Below, piece by piece: positions 57,915 through 64,000 of a stretch of DNA of 64,000 bases; position 1 is the first letter of the stretch, and each line of letters opens with the position of its first letter. The notes below the pieces were generated by a model that saw only the letters and a program-made list of their open reading frames with translations, made no database searches and was not told the DNA's origin. This DNA is from CAWCDJ01 sp963796485 (GTDB lineage: Bacteria > Acidobacteriota > Terriglobia > Bryobacterales > Bryobacteraceae). The translations under genes and the position numbers were made by a program. The stretch is from contig CAWCLV010000001.1 in NCBI GenBank assembly GCA_963796485.1, forward strand, positions 1,798,001 through 1,862,000, given 5' to 3'.

Positions 57915-59077
57915 CGAACCGATACCCTTCTGGAACGCGCAAGAGCTTCCGTGCCCCACCACTCATCGAGAAGCGCGGCGATGGCATTCTTCAGCCCTTC
58001 GAGCGAGTAGCGTTGGGCCCACGCGGCGGCGCGCAATCGCATTTCCTTCAGGCGGTCCGGCGAGACTGCGATGCACCGCAGGACGGCGGACAGGGCGGCG
58101 GCGTCTCCAGGAGGGACAGTGAATCCTCTTCCTTCGAGCATCTGCGGAACGAAGCCGGTGTTCGAGCCGATGGCGATCAGCCCGAACGCCATTGCTTCGG
58201 CGATGGACTTCGGCCAGCCTTCGGTCTCCGAGGCCAGAACCAGTACGTCGGCCGCTTCGAGGTACGGGATCACCTGTTCGAAAGGAAGCCCGCCGGTGAA
58301 GCGCACGAACCCGGCGATTCCGAGACTGGCGGCGAGCCGTTCGAGATTGCCGCGCTCCGGCCCGCTGCCGATAATCCGGGCGCAAATCTCGCGGCCTTCC
58401 CCACGCAGGCGCGCGATGGCTTCGAGCAGGACGTCCACGTTTTTAGCTTTCGAGAGCCGGCCGGTGAAGAGCACCTCGAGCACGGGTCCGCTGCGCTCGC
58501 GCGATGCCGCGAGGCGTGCGCGCGCAATCTGGCCGGAGGTAAGCAGCGAGGTGAAAAACGGAACCACGTGCCTGCGATAGCCGGGCCAGGATCCGTAGAC
58601 GGTCACCGGGCCGTTCCACCATCGCGATGCGAGAAGGGCGCGCTGCAGCCTGGCGGAGAGCGGGATGCCCGTGCCGCCGTGCCACTGGGCAGCGTACTTG
58701 GCAACCGTCCGGCGGCTGAACCGCGGAGCGAGCGCGGCCCCGACCAGCCCGAGATTGCCGGGGCAGCGAACGTGGATCGCGTCGGCTTGGCGCATGGCTC
58801 GGGCCAGCCCAAAAGCCATGGCGGGAACGGACGCGGCCAGCCGCAGTTTAGCACCCAGGCCGGCGCCTCCGGCTTCGATCTGCGGGTCGATCGAGATGTT
58901 GGGGCGCTCAAACGGGAGACAGTCTCCCGGGGGGGCCTCGTTCCGGCAAGGCGAGGCGATGACAACCTCGGGGAACAGTTCCGCCCATAGGTCGATTTCC
59001 CGGGCGTAAGGCCCATAGGCAAACAGCCGGCCCGCGTGCCGGTAATGAATCACGTGAGAAACAATCAGAAGCCGCAT
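57911..59077 (-). CDS. Family 4 glycosyltransferase
   Basis: 388 residues. FTGRLSKAKNVDVLLEAIARL and VLASETEGWPKSIAEAMAFG give the donor site with the EX7E pair. N-terminus LLIVSHVIHYRHAGRLFAYGPYAREID. Overlaps the GNAT gene by 13 bp and the next transferase by 4. Confidence 0.93.
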   Translation of the reverse strand: MRLLIVSHVIHYRHAGRLFAYGPYAREIDLWAELFPEVVIASPCRNEAPPGDCLPFERPNISIDPQIEAGGAGLGAKLRLAASVPAMAFGLARAMRQADAIHVRCPGNLGLVGAALAPRFSRRTVAKYAAQWHGGTGIPLSARLQRALLASRWWNGPVTVYGSWPGYRRHVVPFFTSLLTSGQIARARLAASRERSGPVLEVLFTGRLSKAKNVDVLLEAIARLRGEGREICARIIGSGPERGNLERLAASLGIAGFVRFTGGLPFEQVIPYLEAADVLVLASETEGWPKSIAEAMAFGLIAIGSNTGFVPQMLEGRGFTVPPGDAAALSAVLRCIAVSPDRLKEMRLRAAAWAQRYSLEGLKNAIAALLDEWWGTEALARSRRVSVR

Positions 59078-59688
59078 TTGACCGAGGAGCGTTTCCAGCC
59101 GGCGGGAATCTTTCCAATCTCCCGGCCGGTGACGATGAAATACGAACGAAAGAGAAATTGCGCGTGCCAGATGGCTCCCGCGGGATGAAAACCGGAGTGC
59201 CGGTGCGATCGCAGGGAAGCGTGGTTGCCGGACTCTACCCAGGCAAGCACCTTGCGAATGCCCTCACCAGGGAGAACGGTTTTCAACCACGTATAGTAAG
59301 CCGGGCAGATCCGCTGCCCGCGGTAGCCGGGCACCGTGAAGAGCTTGTACGTGTATGCCACGTCTTGCGGAATCGCTCGGTAGGCGCGGCATCCGAGGTC
59401 CATCTGGCCGAGCATGATCCAGGCATAGAAGGCCACGCCCGAGGGTGCGTCGCCGATCACAAGGCGGTCGCCGGCAGCGAGGCGCTCCAGGCCAAAACGG
59501 CGGGCTTCTTCGTCGTAGCCATGGGCCTTCAGGTTGAACGCGCGCAGGTCGGCTTCACCACCCGAACGAAATTGGACGCGGATGGAGGGCTCGACGGAAC
59601 TCAGGTCGTCCAAGGATGCCTCGAAGACGATCTTGTGCCGCAGGTAGGCCAGCCTGGCTACCGGTGAGAGCATCCGCCGCAGATTCAT
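59065..59688 (-). CDS. GNAT-family acyltransferase
   Basis: 207 residues. AYTYKLFTVPGYRGQRICPAY fits the acetyl-CoA pyrophosphate loop of GNAT enzymes, and VLAWVESGNHASLRSHRHSGF the C-terminal half. Presumably decorates a sugar or amino group of the polysaccharide. Overlaps both neighbours. Confidence 0.8.
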   Translation of the reverse strand: MNLRRMLSPVARLAYLRHKIVFEASLDDLSSVEPSIRVQFRSGGEADLRAFNLKAHGYDEEARRFGLERLAAGDRLVIGDAPSGVAFYAWIMLGQMDLGCRAYRAIPQDVAYTYKLFTVPGYRGQRICPAYYTWLKTVLPGEGIRKVLAWVESGNHASLRSHRHSGFHPAGAIWHAQFLFRSYFIVTGREIGKIPAGWKRSSVKCGF

Positions 59689-60824
59689 GCAGCCGCCTCC
59701 AAACGGGCCGGACGCTTACGACCGCTGCGCGCCCGGCGATAGCGCGCCGTCGCCCATAGCGCGGCCTCGCGAAGCACGCGCTCGGCGGCGAACTTCAGCA
59801 GCGGCTTCTGGATCCGGACCCATACCAGGTCGCGGCGATGCGTGCCCATGCGCTGCTTGTACTCGTCGAAGCTGGCCATGAAGTCGTAAATATCGCGGCC
59901 GAGTTTCAAATTGTGCCGGATCGCCTCCGTGTGGCAGATGTATCCCGGCTTCAGGCGGTTGTCCTCTTCGATCCGCAACCCGCTCTGATAAAACGAGACG
60001 GCGCCCCGGTAGTCGAAATTGTAGAGACAGCCGATGGTGCACCGGCCGTTGCCTACGCGGATCAACTGGATTTCGCCGTGATCGAAGCGCCTTTCGATGA
60101 GGCTGCGGTGCATGGCGCGGAAGTATTCCGATGCGAACGCGCCGCGCTGGCGCCGCCGGGTCCACCAGCGCTGGTGCAGATCGACCATCTCGTCGTAAAT
60201 ATCGAGAGCCTCCGTGCGATCCGCCGCCACAGTCGTACGGATCTCGCCATACAACTTGTAGCTGCGCCGAATCTGCGCCCGGGTATTCGAACTGACCGCT
60301 GCCAGGTAATCCCCGCCTTTCCGGGCGATCGCATGGAGATCGACATAGGGCGCGGGAATGCGGTTTGCGACCAGGACGCGATAGGGCGCAGGAATCTCGG
60401 TTAGCCACGAGGCGGGCGGACGCTCGGGGTTCAGGCCCGAAAGGTAAATTTCTTCCCAGCTATCCGGCAGAAGGCTGAGCAAAGCGGACCACGGATTGCC
60501 GGCCTCCGGAGCACAGAGCAGCGAATTGTCCTCGATGTAGAACTGGTCCAGGGTGCGGTCGCCGGTCTGGTTCAGCAGGTAAGCGGTGCTGCGAAACACG
60601 CGCTGCCGCAGGACTTTGCCATAGCCGAAAAACCCGGCCGCCAGCGGGGCCGAGCCTTGCCTCAGAACGGCGAGCCGCAAGTTGCAGCCGTGCGGGAGGC
60701 TGTCGAGCCAGTTCTCCATCCAACCCCACGAGAGGAAATAGGAATGGGGGGAAACGACGGCGAGTTCCTTCCAGACGCTCGCCACTTCGGACCGGTCGCG
60801 AAACACATCCAGGAGTTCAGGCAT
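59685..60824 (-). CDS. FemAB/CelD-like GNAT acyltransferase
   Basis: 379 residues of the CelD/BcsL-type double-GNAT fold seen in exopolysaccharide clusters. Typical blocks: SWGWMENWLDSL, NTRAQIRRSYKLYGEI, GCLYNFDYRGAVSFYQSGL and KPGYICHTEAIRHNL. It probably transfers an acyl or aminoacyl group to a polymer precursor. 3 bp from the preceding deacetylase. Confidence 0.88.
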   Translation of the reverse strand: MPELLDVFRDRSEVASVWKELAVVSPHSYFLSWGWMENWLDSLPHGCNLRLAVLRQGSAPLAAGFFGYGKVLRQRVFRSTAYLLNQTGDRTLDQFYIEDNSLLCAPEAGNPWSALLSLLPDSWEEIYLSGLNPERPPASWLTEIPAPYRVLVANRIPAPYVDLHAIARKGGDYLAAVSSNTRAQIRRSYKLYGEIRTTVAADRTEALDIYDEMVDLHQRWWTRRRQRGAFASEYFRAMHRSLIERRFDHGEIQLIRVGNGRCTIGCLYNFDYRGAVSFYQSGLRIEEDNRLKPGYICHTEAIRHNLKLGRDIYDFMASFDEYKQRMGTHRRDLVWVRIQKPLLKFAAERVLREAALWATARYRRARSGRKRPARLEAAA

Positions 60825-60827
60825 ACT

Positions 60828-61838
60828 TCAACGCAGGCACGCCAGCAGCGGCGCGAGCTTCGTGGCGTCCGCGGAGTACGAAGCGTCTTCGCGGTGGAGT
60901 TCCAGGTAGCCGGTGCGGGCGGGGTTGGCAAAGCCTCCGCGGGTGACGAACGCGTACTCCGTATCGAGGCTGCGGAGAATCCCGCCGGCTCCATCGCCAC
61001 TATCGGCAGGCCGCCCGTACGGGTAGCAGAAGATACGTGGTTTGCGCCCGCAATGCTCCTCGATGGCGGTATAGGCTCCGGCTACCTCCGATTCGAAGCG
61101 CTCTCTTCCGTCCGTCGCGATGGTGGAGTGGAACATGGTGTGGTTGCCGACCAGCATTCCCGCCTTATCGAGCGCGCAGAGGGCGTCCCATCCGGCAAGT
61201 TGCTGATCGCGGCTCAAGTCCTTCCCCACTTTCAATTCTTCGCGGATCCGCCGGAGCAGGGCCGTTTGCCCCGTGCTGGGGCAGTTCAGCAGTAGCGGCC
61301 ACAGCTTCCGGTAAGCGGCCACGCGGCTGGCGGGATTGCCGATTTCGATTCGGAGGTCCGGCGCTATGGAGAGTTCGTAATGCCCTTGCCGGGCGCCGGC
61401 GCAGAGGCACATGAGTTCGATGCTGGGTACGGGCCTCCCCGCCGCGATCAGCCCGGGATTCACGAAAAAGCACGCCGAGAGGTCGAGCCTCGTTAACTCC
61501 GGCAGGGCATGGAGGACTGTCTGGCGATTGCAGTCGTCGAAAGTGATCAGAGTAGCCCGGCGGGGCAGTTTTCCCGCGCGCAGGAGTTCAAAGAATGCCG
61601 GGGGAGCGAGAGGCGCCAGTTCTTCCGAGATGAACTCCAGGACACCTCGAAACTCGTTTTGCGAAATGAAAAGATCGTCTCCGACACCGGGCAAAACAGG
61701 CTCGCCGATATAGTGAAAGGTCAGCACAAGCCCCCGCCCTTGTCCGACGAAATAGTGGGCCGCGAGCTTGGCGTGCAGGGGCCAGAGCATTCTCCCGAGA
61801 AGCCGCTTCATCCGCGCGCGTATGGTGTTATCGGGCAT
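60828..61838 (-). CDS. Polysaccharide deacetylase (NodB homology)
   Basis: 336 residues. Motif 1 ATLITFDDCNRQT, motif 2 MLVGNHTMFHST and motif 3 IFCYPYGRPADS are all canonical, so the metal site is complete. VLTFHYIGEPVLPG is the common lead-in. No signal peptide; the N-terminus is basic with one short hydrophobic stretch. Confidence 0.92.
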   Translation of the reverse strand: MPDNTIRARMKRLLGRMLWPLHAKLAAHYFVGQGRGLVLTFHYIGEPVLPGVGDDLFISQNEFRGVLEFISEELAPLAPPAFFELLRAGKLPRRATLITFDDCNRQTVLHALPELTRLDLSACFFVNPGLIAAGRPVPSIELMCLCAGARQGHYELSIAPDLRIEIGNPASRVAAYRKLWPLLLNCPSTGQTALLRRIREELKVGKDLSRDQQLAGWDALCALDKAGMLVGNHTMFHSTIATDGRERFESEVAGAYTAIEEHCGRKPRIFCYPYGRPADSGDGAGGILRSLDTEYAFVTRGGFANPARTGYLELHREDASYSADATKLAPLLACLR

Positions 61839-61858
61839 TGCGATTGAAAATGCGGTAA

Positions 61859-61929
61859 CCGGTGACCCTCGAAGAGCTTATGAGGTACTCGGAGGAAGAT
61901 ACACGGATAAGCTGTCCAAGGGTCACCGG
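61859..61929. promoter_or_regulatory. Nested inverted repeat between polymerase and deacetylase genes
   Basis: Outer arms CCGGTGACCCT (61859-61869) and AGGGTCACCGG (61919-61929), then symmetric 5-nt internal loops, then inner arms AGCTTAT (61875-61881) and ATAAGCT (61907-61913), and a 25-nt loop. All 18 pairs are perfect. The TGA of the O-antigen polymerase lies in the outer arm. It is the only non-overlapping gap in the operon. A short ATTTTC follows on the transcript side, too weak for a standard terminator, so processing, attenuation or transcript stabilisation are options. Confidence 0.7.
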
Positions 61930-63365
61930 CGACTGCTGCCTCCGGGTGGGGGAGCTGCCCCGCCGGCGGCAACGGCGGCCCCGAACCGCGGGCCGTCGGG
62001 TACCTGCGCGACCCGCACGGCGCGACGCACCACGTACATGCGGGAGAAGTCGCAGCCGGCCAGGGCAAGGCCAAGAAACATGCCGGAGAGTCCGTCGAAT
62101 GCCGGCACCGAAACCCCGATCATCAGGAAGCCAACGATCCCGATGAGGGGCATCGCTTCGCCGACCGTGCGGTAGTGACGCCAGGCACGGCGGACCGCGG
62201 CGCCGAGAAGAATCATCAGCAGGCCCAGGCCGATCAGCCCGGTCTCGGCCCCGACTTTGAGATAGATCGAGTGCCAGATGATGTTCTTGTGGGCGTAGAT
62301 CACGGAGATGCGCCGGCCATTCCCCGGGCCGAAACCCCAGACCGGCGAATCGTGCAGCACCCTGGGAAACGCCGCCCACTGTTCGGCCCGCCCGGTCGTC
62401 CTCTTCGACCAGCTCTCGTCAGGCGAAAACGTCTCGTGCAAATAATTGCGCACCAGGTTGTCGTTGTCGAAGTGTATATAGAGTCCGCCCCCGACGATCA
62501 GCAGGGCGGCCATCGTAAAGATCAGCTTGCGCTGGCGGCGGCCCAGAAAGAAGACGATGGCGGTTCCCACAGCCAGCACCAGCCAGCTTCCGCGGGAGGT
62601 GGAGAGCACCAGAAAAACGCCGATCACGCCATCCAGGAAAATGCGCACCCAGGGGCGCTGGTTGACAAGCATCCAGCGTCCGCCATCGGTCAGCGAGGCC
62701 AGCAGGACCAGCGCGGCGGGAACGCCGAAGGAGATCGGGTTACCAATGCGCCCTCCCACCACCTGTGCCATTCCGAGACGGTTCCCATAAGGCAGCAAGC
62801 CGCATCCCATGGCGATGACCGATATGGCCACGCCCATCAGCGCCGTCGCCAGCCACCGCCGGTGCCGCGCCAGCAGGCGGACGTTCAATGCGGAAAACAG
62901 CAGTTCGAAGCCCCGCATATCCACGGCGTAATCGCCGGTGAGGTAGAACGAAATCGCCCAGTACAGAAACAGAAAAGCGGCCAGAGACTGAAACAGGCGA
63001 TCTCTGCAAACAGCGCGAAGGTCGGCATGCTGCCCTTCGATCCAGGCGAATGCGCAAACGGCGAGTACGACTTCCACCGAGTTGTAGTAGAAGTTCTCGC
63101 GCAGCAGCATCCATGCGGGCAGGGTCCCGATGGCGAGTGTGCTGGCGGCGAGCGGTCTGCGGCGGAGGATGTAATAGAGCTCGAGCGTAAACAGCAGCGT
63201 CAGAAGGTAAATCCCGGCGGCGCGCGGGTGATCGAACCCGAGGGCGGCCATAGCGGGGCCCACGCACACGCCGATTTGTATCAGCGACGATTTTACGAAG
63301 GGAACCCGCACTCCCGTTGTGGTCGTACGGCGCGGCGTCGCCGGCATGGCGTATGCAGCAGTCAT
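61923..63365 (-). CDS. O-antigen ligase/polymerase (Wzy-like)
   Basis: 480 residues from ATG 63365, about eleven TM helices. The large periplasmic loop contains WSKRTTGRAEQWAAFP and DSPVWGFGPGNGR, the Wzy_C signature with its conserved Arg and His (NIIWHSIYLKVGAETG). It polymerises or ligates lipid-linked repeat units in the periplasm. Start overlaps the upstream GT2 stop (ATGA). C-terminus ends in a Pro/Gly tail inside the hairpin at 61859-61929. Confidence 0.92.
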   Translation of the reverse strand: MTAAYAMPATPRRTTTTGVRVPFVKSSLIQIGVCVGPAMAALGFDHPRAAGIYLLTLLFTLELYYILRRRPLAASTLAIGTLPAWMLLRENFYYNSVEVVLAVCAFAWIEGQHADLRAVCRDRLFQSLAAFLFLYWAISFYLTGDYAVDMRGFELLFSALNVRLLARHRRWLATALMGVAISVIAMGCGLLPYGNRLGMAQVVGGRIGNPISFGVPAALVLLASLTDGGRWMLVNQRPWVRIFLDGVIGVFLVLSTSRGSWLVLAVGTAIVFFLGRRQRKLIFTMAALLIVGGGLYIHFDNDNLVRNYLHETFSPDESWSKRTTGRAEQWAAFPRVLHDSPVWGFGPGNGRRISVIYAHKNIIWHSIYLKVGAETGLIGLGLLMILLGAAVRRAWRHYRTVGEAMPLIGIVGFLMIGVSVPAFDGLSGMFLGLALAGCDFSRMYVVRRAVRVAQVPDGPRFGAAVAAGGAAPPPGGSSRR

Positions 63366-64000
63366 AAGTCTTTCCGCTTCGGCACCATGTCCCTGTCCAG
63401 CACGTACTCGCGCCGGGCGGGCGGCTCCTCGAACCGCGGCGGCGATGCGAGACACCCGATCATTCCGACAAACGTTCCCAAGGCGTGGCCAAGCGGTTCA
63501 ACCCGCCAGGGGCGTGCGCCAAACCACGCGAAATCCATGGCCATCAGGAAGGCCGTATCGGCCCAGAACCGGGAAGTAAATCCGGCACCCGGACGCGGGC
63601 TATGACGTTTCCACACGAAGTACCGGTTTCGCATCTCCATCAGCCCGCGCCGGTAGGAGACAGGGCGGCCGCCCGAGCCCGGCAGGTGCAGAATGCGGGA
63701 ATCGCCGCAGCATTGGATTTCCCAGCGCTTTCCGATCCGCAGGGACATCTCGAGGTCTTCGCCCTGCGAGTAGCCCTCGAAAAAACCGGAAAAGCGTTCG
63801 GCTTCCAGGACCTCGCGCCGGAACGTCCAGGCGCAGCCCGGCATCACGTCCACTTTGCGAAGTCCGGAAAACGGTTTCAGGAGCCCGCGGGGAGTGTGGG
63901 TGCCCGACGGGTAGTAGATCATCGGCTCGATGCGCGGCACGATCCGCAGTGCGAAACGCAGCCGCCACCGGCGCGAAACCGGCTTGTCCATCTCATTGAT
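63362..64000 (-). CDS. Family 2 glycosyltransferase, C-terminal part (5' end outside window)
   Basis: The frame is open through base 64000, so the N-terminal GT-A half lies beyond the window; the ATG at 63991 is internal. VMPGCAWTFRREVLEAERFSG and YSQGEDLEMSLRIGKRW are the acceptor and catalytic-base (GEDLE) region of GT2 enzymes. First visible gene of the polysaccharide operon. Confidence 0.85.
   Translation of the reverse strand: MNEMDKPVSRRWRLRFALRIVPRIEPMIYYPSGTHTPRGLLKPFSGLRKVDVMPGCAWTFRREVLEAERFSGFFEGYSQGEDLEMSLRIGKRWEIQCCGDSRILHLPGSGGRPVSYRRGLMEMRNRYFVWKRHSPRPGAGFTSRFWADTAFLMAMDFAWFGARPWRVEPLGHALGTFVGMIGCLASPPRFEEPPARREYVLDRDMVPKRKDL

Noticed and set aside
61859..61929. Rho-independent terminator
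   Set aside because: No U-tract next to the stem and a 25-nt loop; the downstream genes are in the same operon.

Overview
The window is GC-rich, densely coded DNA that looks like a chromosome of an Acidobacteriota member of the Bryobacterales/Solibacter type. That placement is an inference from recall: the gene families (S41 protease, YpdA, AnmK, DUF1080, GH63, TPR-kinase, YbjQ/DapF pair), the frequent ATGA start/stop overlaps, the promoters lying almost on start codons, and two palindromic repeat families resemble that group. I see no rRNA, tRNA or CRISPR.

Layout. 1-9.3 kb: a cut S41 protease, a repeat-filled gap (66-bp minisatellite inside a broken glycine-zipper gene), glutamate dehydrogenase, mutS with one apparent extra base, anmK, a zinc-ribbon-like small protein and a YpdA-type reductase. 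9.4-12 kb: alaS. 12.1-18.2 kb: a mobile/debris zone with an internally deleted IS110 transposase, two near-identical RAYT transposases with REP-like palindromes, a sialidase-like secreted protein, a Met-rich gene cut by the second RAYT, and fragments of RHS, TonB-like and HExxH proteins. 18.2-20 kb: a secreted GH63-like glycosidase with a 5'-truncated group II intron at its start codon.

20.6-30.1 kb is the most interesting block. It runs on one strand: a membrane Ser/Thr kinase with TPRs, a small beta-rich protein, a CHAT protease fused to a SIR2-like domain whose usual NADase residues are gone, an nSTAND-type P-loop NTPase with a transmembrane helix, a second caspase-fold (gingipain-like) protease, and a small helical protein. 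It looks like a signalling/conflict module built around two caspase-like proteases.

30.4-38.8 kb (minus strand): efflux adaptor and deoC; then pfkB kinase, GT39-like transferase, YbjQ, dapF, UDP-sugar dehydrogenase and a secreted protein. 39-43.1 kb (plus): tetraheme cytochrome, four-cluster ferredoxin, NrfD and a polytopic protein, a quinone/cytochrome module with no molybdo-catalytic subunit. 43.1-45.8 kb: DUF1080 protein and a full-length group II intron, again abutting a start codon. 45.8-50.9 kb: Gfo/Idh/MocA oxidoreductase plus TIM-barrel isomerase, a large secreted protein with three copies of an unrecognised beta domain, and an ICMT-like methyltransferase. 50.9-64 kb (minus): one tightly packed exopolysaccharide operon of at least twelve genes, running off the right edge.

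Three single-base insertions break otherwise intact reading frames (mutS, CHAT-SIR2, RHS). Assembly error is the simplest explanation for the first two, but if the mutS one is real the strain could be a mutator.
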